Positions 18,968 through 27,915 of a stretch of DNA of 64,000 bases are shown here, one piece after another. The DNA is from Niabella soli DSM 19437 (GTDB taxonomy: Bacteria; Bacteroidota; Bacteroidia; Chitinophagales; Chitinophagaceae). The stretch is from the NCBI RefSeq assembly GCF_000243115.2, contig NZ_CP007035.1, positions 4,464,001 through 4,528,000 of the forward strand, read 5' to 3'. Both the position numbers and the translations under genes were made by a program. Positions within the stretch are counted from its first letter, which is position 1. Every line of letters begins with the position of its first letter. The notes beneath the pieces were generated by a model that was not told the DNA's origin, did no database searches, and saw only the letters and a list, made by a program, of their open reading frames with translations.

Positions 18968-19621
18968 ATGAATTTTAAAAAAATGATTGCGGGTTTATTG
19001 AGTCTGAGCTTTTGTATATTGTTACATGCCCAGGCAGCCGATCCGGATGCTGAAACCCAAAAGAAAGCTTCGGAATGGGTAGCCGCATTGTATTTAACGG
19101 ATGCGGCAAAAGCCGATCGGGTGCAGGCTGCTATTGCAACCCATCTTAATGCGGTTAAGGACTGGCATAATACACATCCGGTAAAACAAAACCCCGGAGG
19201 GATCAACCCGGCTACCGGAAACGCCTTTAGTAATTTGGATTGGGAAGTGATCTATTGTTCTCAAAAACCAAAAACAGTTCGCGAAAACCTGATGCGTGTT
19301 TTAAATGCTGAGCTGACACCCGAACAGATTGAACAGGTATTTGATAAGTATACGGTTGGTAAAGTAGCCTTTACTTTAAAAGGATACGAAGCCATTGTGC
19401 CTGATCTTACAGAAACAGAGCGTGGCGAAATAGTAAAAAATCTGAAACAGGCGCGCGATCAGGCGATTGATTATAAGAGTATGAAAGAGATCTCTGCTAT
19501 ATTTGAGATCTATAAAACAAAATGCGAGCAATACCTCAATAATAACGGCCGTAACTGGAGGCAGTTGTTTAAGAACTATGTAGATAAGGTGAAGGCAGAG
19601 AAGGCAAAGAAAAAGGGTTGA
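18968..19621 (+). CDS. Secreted DUF3826 family protein
   Basis: A 217-residue exported protein; ATG 18968 yields a signal peptide ending LHAQA. The mature chain is largely helical (KKASEWVAALYLTDAAKADR, repeated Lys/Glu-rich helices at the end). I recognise the pattern as DUF3826, a Bacteroidota family often beside rhamnogalacturonan-degrading genes and of unknown role. It begins eight bases after the GH78 gene and is probably cotranscribed with it. No catalytic motif is evident. Confidence 0.65.
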   Translation: MNFKKMIAGLLSLSFCILLHAQAADPDAETQKKASEWVAALYLTDAAKADRVQAAIATHLNAVKDWHNTHPVKQNPGGINPATGNAFSNLDWEVIYCSQKPKTVRENLMRVLNAELTPEQIEQVFDKYTVGKVAFTLKGYEAIVPDLTETERGEIVKNLKQARDQAIDYKSMKEISAIFEIYKTKCEQYLNNNGRNWRQLFKNYVDKVKAEKAKKKG

Positions 19622-19671
19622 TGCAGTTCGATACGACGAATTAATTGAGCTCTTTTCGAATGACAGTTCGT

Positions 19672-19830
19672 CGTCACCTCGACCGGAGCGGAGAGGTCTC
19701 TACGGTATCATTCCGGCATAAGGAGTTTGAAATTTGTTTGGTGACGCATGATGCCATCTGCACTACAGTACAAGAGTGCGATCCCGCCTTCAGCGGGACA
19801 GGCTCCAGAATAATGCTGCCATTGGCACTT
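19672..19830. repeat. Intergenic repeats between DUF3826 and sialidase-fold genes
   Basis: 19672-19710 is a diverged half copy of the CGTCATTTCGA repeat. 19786-19830 is the inverted partner of the repeat at 8711-8755, with the hairpin CCCGCCttcaGCGGG. No gene is seen in the 247-base gap. Confidence 0.45.
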
Positions 19831-19867
19831 TCGCCAGGGTAAAAATAAAAAGTAGATTAAATAATAA

Positions 19868-20992
19868 ATGATGATGAAAAAAATAAATCTGTTAACCGTT
19901 TGTCTTTTGTTGATAACGGTTTTTGTTACAGCACAAACCAACCGCTGGAAGCAGGGCATCCTGGTAGACGAATTTATTTACGATACGGCCTCCTTTCCGC
20001 AGGCGCATGCCTCTACTATTGCAGAAACGCCCGATGGGCTGATCGCTGCCTGGTTTGGTGGTACCAAAGAAGGTAATAAAGATGTATGCATCTGGACCAG
20101 TCGCCTCGTAAATAATAAATGGACGGCCCCTCAACTAGTCGCGGATGGTATATTGAATGATTCCACCCGTTACGCCTGTTATAACCCCGTGTTGTATTAT
20201 GCACCTACGGGAGAGTTGCTGTTGTTTTATAAGATAGGACCTAATGTGGCGGGATGGACCGGCTGGATGAAGCGTTCAAAAGATAACGGGAAAACCTGGA
20301 GCCCGCGGGAGGCGCTGCCGGAGGGTTATCTGGGGCCCATTAAGAATAAACCCGAACTCATTAACGGGGTTTTGGTTTGTCCATCCAGTACGGAAGTTGG
20401 CGGCTGGAAAGTGCATTTTGAATATACAAAGGATTGGGGCCACACCTGGACAAAATCAGCTCCTATCAATGATGGCAAAACTTTTTCCGCGATTCAGCCC
20501 TCTATTTTAAAATATAAGAATGGTGCGCTGCAGGTGCTGGGACGTACGCGGAATACCGTCATTTATGAAAGCTGGAGTAAAGATCACGGCAAAACATGGT
20601 CGCCCATGACGGCCCTGGATCTGCCCAATAATAATTCCGGAACAGATGCCGTAACATTAAAAGACGGCCGCCAGTTATTGGTATACAATCATGTATTGCC
20701 GGACTCCACCTGGGTAAAAGGAAAGGGGCCCAGAACGCCGCTGAACGTAGCCGTTTCAAAAGATGGTAAAAACTGGTATGCCGCGCTGGTGCTGGAAGAT
20801 TCACCCATCAGCCAGTACTCCTACCCGTCGGTGATCCAGGGCAAAGATGGTATGGTGCATATCGTATATACCTGGCGCCGGCAGCGGATAAAATATGTAA
20901 AAATTGATCCGTCAAAGTTGAAGCTGACACCTATAAAAAATAAAAAATGGCCGGGAGCGGCGGTGCTAAAGGGAACGGTAACCGACGATTAA
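19868..20992 (+). CDS. Secreted sialidase-fold exo-glycosidase (BNR/Asp-box propeller)
   Basis: A 374-residue exported protein with a signal peptide ending FVTAQ. It has the sialidase beta-propeller pattern: a FPQAHASTIAETPDG start, then Asp boxes SKDNGKTWS, TKDWGHTWT, SKDHGKTWS and the weaker SKDGKNWY. Family members in environmental Bacteroidota are often annotated exo-alpha-sialidase although sialic acid is unlikely in a plant-glycan locus. GH33-type enzymes can act on other ulosonic acids such as Kdo of rhamnogalacturonan II. The arginine triad of true sialidases cannot be confirmed by eye. It is followed 13 bases later by a sodium/solute symporter, which may import the released acid. Confidence 0.75.
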   Translation: MMMKKINLLTVCLLLITVFVTAQTNRWKQGILVDEFIYDTASFPQAHASTIAETPDGLIAAWFGGTKEGNKDVCIWTSRLVNNKWTAPQLVADGILNDSTRYACYNPVLYYAPTGELLLFYKIGPNVAGWTGWMKRSKDNGKTWSPREALPEGYLGPIKNKPELINGVLVCPSSTEVGGWKVHFEYTKDWGHTWTKSAPINDGKTFSAIQPSILKYKNGALQVLGRTRNTVIYESWSKDHGKTWSPMTALDLPNNNSGTDAVTLKDGRQLLVYNHVLPDSTWVKGKGPRTPLNVAVSKDGKNWYAALVLEDSPISQYSYPSVIQGKDGMVHIVYTWRRQRIKYVKIDPSKLKLTPIKNKKWPGAAVLKGTVTDD

Positions 20993-21005
20993 TAAAAATA
21001 GCCGT

Positions 21006-22565
21006 ATGAAGCATATACCCTTACTGGATCTGATCATTATTTTGCTGTACCTGGCCGCTATGGTATGGATCGGTTTTTATTTTTCCAAAAAGAATAAAAG
21101 CGCCGACCAGTTTACCAAAGCATCCGGTCGCATTCCCGGCTGGGCCATCGGGCTTTCCATTTATGCTACGTTTTTAAGCAGTAATACGTTTTTGGGTGTG
21201 CCGGGTAAGGCTTTCGGATCGAACTGGAATGCTTTTGTATTCAGCATCTCCATGCCTTTTGCCGCAATATTCGCAGCTAAATATTTTGTGCCGTTTTACC
21301 GGAGCACGGGAGAAGTATCTGCCTATACGCATTTTGAAAAACGCTTCGGCCCCTGGGCCCGTACCTATGCAGTGGTCTGTTTTGTGCTGACGCAATTTGC
21401 AAGAATGGGTTCCGTATTCTTCGGCATGGCATTGAGCCTGCAGGCATTGCTGGGCTTTTCAATGGCCTCCATTATGGTGGTGATGGGCATCTGTATTATT
21501 ATTTATACAGTGATGGGTGGAATGGAAGCAGTGATCTGGACGGAAGTAGTACAGGGTATTTTGAAAACCCTGGGAGCCTTGCTGATCCTTTATCTCATTT
21601 TGCGGGAGATTCCCGGCGGCATCGAAAAGGTAGTTGCCATTGGAAAAGCTCATCATAAATTTAGTTTGGGCGACGCTTCCTTTGACCTTACCAAATCCGG
21701 TTTCTGGGTGATCTTATTATATGGTTTTTTTATCAACCTGAACAATTTTGGAATGGACCAGAACTACGTGCAGCGTTATCATACGGCCAGCAACAGCAGG
21801 GAAGCAAAAAAGTCTGTCTGGTTATGCGTGGCGATGTATGTGCCGGCATCCTTATTGTTTTTTATTATTGGTACGGCGCTTTTTGCCTATTACCAGCAGC
21901 ACCCGGAACTGACGACTGAGATCACGCGCATGGTGGCAACGGAGCGCCTGGGTTCGGGGGCCTCCCCATCAGCGATAAATACCCTGGCTGCTTCTCTGCA
22001 ACCCGCGGATTATGGTGATAAGGTGATGCCGCATTTTATGGTGTACAAGATCCCGCAGGTATTCCTGGGGTTGATCATTGCTGCTATATTATCTGCGGGG
22101 ATGAGCACGATCAGCTCCGGGATGAATGCCTGTGCCACGGTGTTTACAAAAGATATTTACAAACGCTATTTTGATCCGGCTGCAGAAGGGAAAAAAGAAT
22201 TAAAGATCCTGTACTGGGGCACCGTTATTTTTGGATTGATCGGGCTGGGTACGGGGCTAGCCATGCTGGGTATTAAGAGTGTGCTGGATGTGTGGTGGGA
22301 GTTGTCCGGTATTTTCTCCGGGGGGATGCTGGGTTTGTTCCTGCTGGGACTGATCAGTAAAAGAACAACCGGCGGGCAGGCAGCTATTGCCGTAATAGCG
22401 GGCGTGCTGGTGATCCTTTGGTTTACGTTTTCGTCGAAAATACCGCCGGCTTATGCATATTTAAAGATCGGCCTGCATATTAATATGGTGATCGTGGTAG
22501 GCACGCTGACGATTTTTGGGGTGGGGTGGTTGTTGTCGTTGCGGAAGACAAAGGCAGTATCATAA
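21006..22565 (+). CDS. Sodium/solute symporter (SSS family)
   Basis: A 519-residue membrane protein with about 13-14 hydrophobic segments in the SSS/LeuT-like arrangement. Family features include LLYLAAMVWIGFYFSKK, SIYATFLSSNTFLGVPGKA near the sodium-site helix, a GGMEAVIWTEVVQG stretch typical of the family signature, and a late ISAGMSTISSGMNA-like helix (SAGMSTISSGMNACATVF). It directly follows the sialidase-fold gene, so a sugar or sugar acid released by that enzyme is the likely cargo. A strong hairpin follows its stop. Confidence 0.9.
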   Translation: MKHIPLLDLIIILLYLAAMVWIGFYFSKKNKSADQFTKASGRIPGWAIGLSIYATFLSSNTFLGVPGKAFGSNWNAFVFSISMPFAAIFAAKYFVPFYRSTGEVSAYTHFEKRFGPWARTYAVVCFVLTQFARMGSVFFGMALSLQALLGFSMASIMVVMGICIIIYTVMGGMEAVIWTEVVQGILKTLGALLILYLILREIPGGIEKVVAIGKAHHKFSLGDASFDLTKSGFWVILLYGFFINLNNFGMDQNYVQRYHTASNSREAKKSVWLCVAMYVPASLLFFIIGTALFAYYQQHPELTTEITRMVATERLGSGASPSAINTLAASLQPADYGDKVMPHFMVYKIPQVFLGLIIAAILSAGMSTISSGMNACATVFTKDIYKRYFDPAAEGKKELKILYWGTVIFGLIGLGTGLAMLGIKSVLDVWWELSGIFSGGMLGLFLLGLISKRTTGGQAAIAVIAGVLVILWFTFSSKIPPAYAYLKIGLHINMVIVVGTLTIFGVGWLLSLRKTKAVS

Positions 22566-22569
22566 CGGG

Positions 22570-22595
22570 TTTGAGGTCACAACTGTGACCTCAAA
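22570..22595 (+). terminator. Strong hairpin after the symporter gene, possible terminator
   Basis: A perfect 12-bp stem (TTTGAGGTCACA pairing with TGTGACCTCAAA) with a two-base loop lies five bases after the stop codon, followed by CTTTC rather than a long T run. It ends the plus-strand unit before convergent minus-strand genes. Confidence 0.5.
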
Positions 22596-22606
22596 CTTTC
22601 CAGGAA

Positions 22607-22701
22607 CGTCATTTCGACAAGTCCGCCGAAAACGGATGAGGAGAAATCTCGTTGTTTAAGAATGAGATTCCTCCTTTCACTGCGTTACAGTCGGAATGAC
22701 G
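22607..22701. repeat. Dispersed CGTCATTTCGA repeat, full copy
   Basis: A 95-base copy starting CGTCATTTCGA and ending GGAATGACG, with inner GAGGAGAAATCTC and GAGATTCCTCC arms forming an inverted repeat. Similar copies lie at 37931-38021 and 51683-51772. It sits between convergent genes. Confidence 0.65.
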
Positions 22702-22737
22702 ATAATAACGACGATAAGTGCTCACATCGGGCTGGTC

Positions 22738-23895
22738 TTATGGTATCAACGTTCCAGGAAAATCATGAATGGTTTCGCAGCAAAGCTGCTCCATCACCTG
22801 TTTTAGTTGCGCTTTAAACATAGCAATGGTATGATCACCACCGGATGTTCCCAGTGCGCCCACGCCATACATAAAAGGCCGGCCCATAAAAGTGAAGTCG
22901 GCGCCGCGGGCCAGCGACCGGCCAATATCCGGGCCTGAGCGGAGCCCGCTGTCGATCATTACCTTGTATTTCGATTTAAATTTATCTGCCAACCCTTTTA
23001 AGGGCTTGATGGTAGATTCACCGGCATCGATCTGTCGACCGCCGTGGTTGGAAATGATGATGCCGTCCACTCCAATGCCAGCGCATAGCTCCGCATCGTG
23101 TTCGTTCACTACACCCTTTACCACCAGCTTGCCTTTCCATTTATCCCGGATTGCGGCCACTTTATCCACATCTACCCGACCGGTAAACGTAGCGTTCATA
23201 AACTTGCCCAGTTGTTTCATGTCCATCCCCTTTTTCATATAGGGCTTTAAGGTGGCAAAGGAAGGAATGCCCACGCGGAGCGTTTCCAATCCCCATACAG
23301 GGTGCATTGCCGCCTGAACGAAATTATTGATGGTATTTTTGGGCGGCATGGAAAGTCCGGCTTTGATTTCCCGATAGCGCAAACCAAAAGAAGGAACGTC
23401 AATTAAAACTACCAGTACCGGACAATTTACAGCTTCCAGCCGGCGCAAAATATCATCGCGGAGTTCGTTCTCTGTTGGATGGTATAGCTGGAACCAGAAC
23501 TTGCTTTCAGAAAGTTCGGCAATACGTTCGATACTGCTGGTGGAAACGGTACTCAGAATATAGGGAATGTTATGTTTTAAAGCTGCTTTGGCCAGTATTT
23601 CCGGGGCATTGGGCCACATCAGCCCCTGCAGGCCTACCGGTGCAATACCGAATGGGGCGTCGTAAACATGACCGAATAATTCGGTACGCATGTCAACACC
23701 CTTATGTTTTTTAAGATATTGCGGCATCAGGAAGACGTGCTTAAAATCTTCTTCATTCCTCCAAACATTTAGTTCATCATTACAGCCGCCTTCCAGGTAA
23801 TCAAATGCAAATTTGGGCATTCTTTTTTTTGCCTTTCTTTTTAAATCGGCTACTGATGGATATTGCGGGTTATATCGGAGTAAATTTGTGCTCAT
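22738..23895 (-). CDS. FMN-dependent alpha-hydroxy-acid oxidase/dehydrogenase
   Basis: A 385-residue TIM-barrel flavoenzyme of the glycolate oxidase/LldD family. The start at 23895 (MSTNLLRYNPQYPS) is preferred over an upstream frame extension that looks like leader sequence. Visible family blocks are FAFDYLEGGCNDE (usual YYxxGAxDE), PFGIAPVGLQGLMWP, FQLYHP, VVKGVVNEHDAELC with the FMN-contacting Lys, SNHGGRQIDAGES with the catalytic His and FMN/substrate Arg, and DSGLRSGPDIGRSLARGA. It oxidises a 2-hydroxy acid to a 2-keto acid. In this locus an aldonic or uronic-derived hydroxy acid is plausible, L-lactate being the default alternative. Confidence 0.88.
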   Translation of the reverse strand: MSTNLLRYNPQYPSVADLKRKAKKRMPKFAFDYLEGGCNDELNVWRNEEDFKHVFLMPQYLKKHKGVDMRTELFGHVYDAPFGIAPVGLQGLMWPNAPEILAKAALKHNIPYILSTVSTSSIERIAELSESKFWFQLYHPTENELRDDILRRLEAVNCPVLVVLIDVPSFGLRYREIKAGLSMPPKNTINNFVQAAMHPVWGLETLRVGIPSFATLKPYMKKGMDMKQLGKFMNATFTGRVDVDKVAAIRDKWKGKLVVKGVVNEHDAELCAGIGVDGIIISNHGGRQIDAGESTIKPLKGLADKFKSKYKVMIDSGLRSGPDIGRSLARGADFTFMGRPFMYGVGALGTSGGDHTIAMFKAQLKQVMEQLCCETIHDFPGTLIP

Positions 23896-24141
23896 AATTT
23901 TATATTGGCGAAGAAAAAGAATCAGCAAGATTAACAAATAATTTCCGATTTCCTGTCCTGTACCATCCGGCAAGGGTGTTCCTTGAATAAATTGTTGTAT
24001 AAATGGTAAAAAGGATTTATTAGAAGATTCCTTATCCGTTTTGGGTGACAGAGTGACTTGTGGGACTAGTTAACATTGGAGTAGGTCGCACCAGTCGCTT
24101 GAGTCCCACCAACTAGCCACACGGTTGCTCAACTACCTATC

Positions 24142-25011
24142 TCATTTTGTAACTTCCTGGAACACCTTCTTCAAATAAGCCACATTGGTGCCGTAATTAT
24201 ATTTTACATCTCTCGGGTGCAGTGCGTCGCGCGACCGTTCTACCACCAGCCATCCGCTCCATTTCATTTGATCCAGCGTTTTTTTCACTTTGTATAAATC
24301 GATCTGCGGATCGTTCTGGAGCCATACACTGTCTTTATTAGTGCAATGGATCATGGCAATATTCTTTGCTCCCAATATTTTTAGTTCTTTGTAAAGATCC
24401 CGGCCCTCTTTCAGTGGATTTGAAAAATTAAAATAGATCTTTATTGCCGGAGAACCAATTTCTTTGAGGAGCGCTACTTCTCCTTTTGCGTCAAGTGCTG
24501 TTTCAATAGCAATGGTCACACCGGTTTCCTGCGCCATTTTGCCGGCTTCTTTTAAACGGGCAACAACCGCCGGTCGCTTTTCCGGGTTTTTTTTCAGATC
24601 GCATTGTATCCCTAAAGGAAGGAACGCTGTTTTAACATTCATCTGTTTCATCGTTGTAATACATGCCGCTATCGACTCTTTATAATGCTCCCTTCCACAA
24701 AAGGATTGTGCATAATAGCCCGTCATGGCCAGCGAGGGGATTTCCAGGTTCAATGCCCTGGCGGTTTGCAGGTATTTCTCCCGTACGGAATCTATCGCCA
24801 GCTTATTATCAAAGGTTTCCCGGTTGCCCAATCCGCCCATGTCAATTTCAATGCCATCGGCATGCAACTCTTTTGCGAGCGGCAGGGCGCCCAACTTCTG
24901 ACGTTTTAACAACATCAGGTCGATCAGCGCAATTTTATATTGCTGTGTTTTCTGGGCGATACCCGTTATAGGCAAAGCAATAATAAGGAGGTATAGGAAT
25001 GCTTTTTTCAT
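24142..25011 (-). CDS. Exported sugar-phosphate-isomerase/epimerase-like TIM barrel
   Basis: A 289-residue protein of the xylose-isomerase-like TIM-barrel superfamily with a signal peptide (MKKAFLYLLIIALPITGIAQ), so it is expected in the periplasm. Barrel features include LHADGIEIDMGGLG, IETALDAKGE (a likely metal-binding Glu), KIYFNFSNP and AMIHCTNKDS with a His. Exported members of this family are common in Bacteroidota sugar loci but their reactions are mostly unknown. The gene is on the minus strand between the oxidase and the STN-esterase genes. Confidence 0.75.
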   Translation of the reverse strand: MKKAFLYLLIIALPITGIAQKTQQYKIALIDLMLLKRQKLGALPLAKELHADGIEIDMGGLGNRETFDNKLAIDSVREKYLQTARALNLEIPSLAMTGYYAQSFCGREHYKESIAACITTMKQMNVKTAFLPLGIQCDLKKNPEKRPAVVARLKEAGKMAQETGVTIAIETALDAKGEVALLKEIGSPAIKIYFNFSNPLKEGRDLYKELKILGAKNIAMIHCTNKDSVWLQNDPQIDLYKVKKTLDQMKWSGWLVVERSRDALHPRDVKYNYGTNVAYLKKVFQEVTK

Positions 25012-25369
25012 ATTATGTGAATTATGTTTTTCTCACACCTGCCCGTTCAGTCAGGCGGGGATTCCGCAGATTTGCACAGATTTTAAGCCTTTTGTGATAA
25101 TCCGCGTCGTAAGTGAGCTATATAAATACTGCTTTTGTACTCGTTCAGTCTTTTCTCTCACAGATTCCTCAGATTTTAAAAGTCTTCTGTGATAATCCGT
25201 GTAATCCGTGAGCCATATATAAATATTGCTTTTGTATTCGTTTTTTTCTCACAGTCCGCAGATTTACATAGAGTTTAAAGCTCTTCTATGATAACCAGCG
25301 AAATTTCATCTACAGTCGAAAAAGCATTGCGGGCGAAATGACGATGAACTATAAACCATAAACCATGAA
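25012..25369. repeat. Intergenic region with degenerate tandem repeats
   Basis: No gene is seen. Three diverged copies of a 90-120 base phrase follow one another from about 25030 to 25310. Each contains CAGATT, a TTTTAAA(A)G(T/C) core and TGATAATCCG-like tails with a CTTTTGTA(C/T)TCGTT spacer in two of them. The type is familiar as intergenic filler in this phylum. It separates two minus-strand genes. Confidence 0.5.
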
Positions 25370-26767
25370 CTATTTCACCGCTGCTTCAAAAACTTTTTCC
25401 AAATTGTCGAAACCCTTTACTGCGCGGGCAGGTAACTTTTCTCCATGATCCCCGAACACATATAATTTTTTCTCGTCTTCAATGGTAATGTCCGATTCAT
25501 CTATAACGCCCTTTTTGTCTTCAATGGCTTTTATATTCAATCCCAGGTACCGTGCCATAAAGTGATATACGGCGGTTCTTTTGTTGATGCCGAAATCATG
25601 TTTTTCGGTGGGTAGATGCACATTCTGCAGATCTGCTTTCTTTCCATACCAGCTATACATTTTTTGCAGATAAGGAAAATCATGTTCGGGCATTTTATCT
25701 GTCCAGTCGCCGCCATCGCTCACCAGCAATTGCGGACGTGGGGCGGCCATTGCAGCGATCTCTACATTATCAGTGCCCCCACCGCAACTATGAATATCCA
25801 TGCCACTCTCACAGGGGCAGCCGCCATAGAAATAAGAAGAAACAGAAACTACAGGTGCCGACACTTTTATGCGGTCATCAATGGCGGTCATTAATTCGGT
25901 ATGACTGCCGCCGCCGGAGCCCCCTGTGATGCCTACTCTTGTGGTATCTGCATCTTTTAAAGCCAGCAGATAATCCAGGATGCGGATGGCGCCCAGTGCC
26001 TGTATGGTCATGGCCAGACTGCGGCGATGGTCTTCCGGTTTAAACTGTAATAAGGATTCACCCCAGGCAAAGAGATCATAACTAAAGGCCATGGCGCCCA
26101 TTTTTGCTAGCGCAGCGCAGCGGAGCTGGCAATCGGGGCGATAGCGTTGTTGTTGCCAGTGCCCATCTGGGTTCAGGATCACAGGGATCTTCCCTTTGTG
26201 GGTTGCAGGCTTGTATAGGGATCCGTTGATCCATACACCGGGTAAAATTTCCAGGGCAATATTCTCTATTGTGTAACCATTGTATTTCCGGATGGGAGTA
26301 GTAACGGGTTCGCTGATGGGCCATGCCGGTAATTTAGCCAGTTGCAATTTTTCAAGAATGCATTGTTTTAATTCTTTTTTCCGGGCCTCCCATTCCGACA
26401 AATTTTTATACTGGGCCGCAATGCGGTCCAGCTCGGCCCAGCCGTCAGCTACAGCCCAGCGATAGTACTCATAATCGCCGATCTTATATTTTTTGTCGCC
26501 ATCCTTTTTTACTTTCAGATCAAAAGGTGCTAACACGTTGTTTAGTGTTTCTTCTACATCCGGGCGAAAACGCCAGCGGGCATAGTTGAGCACTTTTCCT
26601 TTTACCAATGAGTCCGGATAGCGGATGGCAACGCCATAGCGCGTTTCGATATTCTTTAATACCTGGGCTAACGGCTCCGCATATTTGTTATCTGTATTCT
26701 CCTGTGCCTTTGCAAAAAAGCTGAACAAAATTCCCCAAAGTAGAAGAGTGCGACGCAAGTAAAGCAT
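25370..26767 (-). CDS. Exported alpha/beta-hydrolase (acetyl-xylan-esterase-like) with N-terminal STN-like domain
   Basis: A 465-residue exported protein. After the signal peptide, residues about 30-95 (PLAQVLKNIETRYGVAIRY, then VEETLNNVLAPFDLKVKKDG) look like an STN (secretin/TonB N-terminal) domain. A helical linker precedes an alpha/beta hydrolase from about residue 150. That domain has ILNPDGHW, the nucleophile elbow GITGGSGGGSH near residue 295, SDGGDWTDKMPEHDFPY and a LPTEKHDFG block with a late His. The fold resembles plant-polysaccharide acetyl or glucuronoyl esterases. An STN domain is normally found in secretins and TonB receptors, so its union with an esterase is unusual. Confidence 0.75.
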   Translation of the reverse strand: MLYLRRTLLLWGILFSFFAKAQENTDNKYAEPLAQVLKNIETRYGVAIRYPDSLVKGKVLNYARWRFRPDVEETLNNVLAPFDLKVKKDGDKKYKIGDYEYYRWAVADGWAELDRIAAQYKNLSEWEARKKELKQCILEKLQLAKLPAWPISEPVTTPIRKYNGYTIENIALEILPGVWINGSLYKPATHKGKIPVILNPDGHWQQQRYRPDCQLRCAALAKMGAMAFSYDLFAWGESLLQFKPEDHRRSLAMTIQALGAIRILDYLLALKDADTTRVGITGGSGGGSHTELMTAIDDRIKVSAPVVSVSSYFYGGCPCESGMDIHSCGGGTDNVEIAAMAAPRPQLLVSDGGDWTDKMPEHDFPYLQKMYSWYGKKADLQNVHLPTEKHDFGINKRTAVYHFMARYLGLNIKAIEDKKGVIDESDITIEDEKKLYVFGDHGEKLPARAVKGFDNLEKVFEAAVK

Positions 26768-26873
26768 AATAGTAATTCTGAAGCTGGCGAAATAATTAAA
26801 AAATCAATTTAATAGATGGTGAGAGAAGACACTCACCATGGCGGCGGCTCGTGGAGACACACGCCACAGCAAA

Positions 26874-27815
26874 TTACAATCCCACCGGCTGAATTCCCAA
26901 CCGGTTGCACCAGCCCAGGAACCGGTCGTAGAGTGCATCTACTTCCTTTTTCTGATCCGGCGTCAGGTGCAGTGCATAGGCCCGGCTGATGGTACGCACC
27001 GGTAGTCCGCGCTTTTCCAGAAAATATTTGGCGCTCATGGGGTAGGCCTGGTGGATCATCGGGTCCACGCTTGCAAGTTCTGCCTGCAGCCATTTTGCCG
27101 TTTCCTGTTGCCCGGGATTGTTGGCATTTTTTACCATCCACACCAGCACCTCCGGATAAAAATTTCCGGATATAGACGACATTCCCTTTGCGCCCTGTTG
27201 CATGCTGAACAAGGCGTTGGGCGTGTGCGCATCATAAAACTCAAGGGGACTGTTGGAAGCTTTTAAGACTTCCAGTTTGGCCTGCACATTCTCGTGCGTG
27301 ATGGATGTATCTTTATGATAGATCAGCCGGCCGGATTCTAAGAGTTGTTTAAAAATATCCGCGCCCAATATACGTTTGTAAGGTGCCGGGCATTCATAGA
27401 TGCCCAGCGGAATATCGTTTGTAAGGGCAAACATTTTTTCAAAATTGCGCAGTAATACTTCATCTTCCTCGTCCACCTTCGCAAAGTGCCCGCTGATCAT
27501 AATAACGGCGTCAACACCGGTATCGTAGATCTTCTTTGTAAACTGTGCTTTGTCTTCTACTGTAAGTCCGAAGGAACCCGTGGCCACCACCGGCACGCGC
27601 CCATTCACACATTTTACCACATGATGGGTTAATGCCAGCCGCTCTTCTTCCGTGATACTAAACATTTCACTGCTGAGACAGTTGGCGAAAAAGCCCTCCA
27701 CACCTGCCTCCAGGTAAAACGCCACCAGCTCGGTTACGGCGTCATAATCGATTCCCGCTTTCAGATTAAAGGGCGTGATCATTACGGGTACAAACTTTCC
27801 TGCAATCGCTTCCAT
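26874..27815 (-). CDS. DapA/NanA-family class I aldolase
   Basis: A 313-residue TIM-barrel lyase of the dihydrodipicolinate synthase/N-acetylneuraminate lyase family. Tyr140 in GIYECPAPY and Lys168 in LIYHKDTS sit where the family has its proton-relay Tyr and Schiff-base Lys. The N-terminal GVEGFFANCLSSE occupies the place of the GTTGE pyruvate-carboxylate loop. True lysine biosynthesis is unlikely because of the changed loop and of the catabolic neighbours. A retro-aldol cleavage of a 2-keto-3-deoxy sugar acid, giving pyruvate, is the best reading; Kdo, Dha or 2-keto-3-deoxy-rhamnonate are candidate substrates. The gene is the most upstream of the minus-strand set 22738-27815. Confidence 0.82.
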   Translation of the reverse strand: MEAIAGKFVPVMITPFNLKAGIDYDAVTELVAFYLEAGVEGFFANCLSSEMFSITEEERLALTHHVVKCVNGRVPVVATGSFGLTVEDKAQFTKKIYDTGVDAVIMISGHFAKVDEEDEVLLRNFEKMFALTNDIPLGIYECPAPYKRILGADIFKQLLESGRLIYHKDTSITHENVQAKLEVLKASNSPLEFYDAHTPNALFSMQQGAKGMSSISGNFYPEVLVWMVKNANNPGQQETAKWLQAELASVDPMIHQAYPMSAKYFLEKRGLPVRTISRAYALHLTPDQKKEVDALYDRFLGWCNRLGIQPVGL

Positions 27816-27915
27816 ACATCATTTGTTTGAGGCCGATAAAGTTTGTACATTTTTTTATGTATCGACTGCACGATCGTACTAAAAAGATGTAGGATTTTGT
27901 TATTTTTTGGGAGCG

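Noticed and set aside
19868-20992. True sialidase for host sialic acid
   Set aside because: No N-acetylmannosamine or other sialic-acid catabolic genes are present; the arginine triad was not confirmed.
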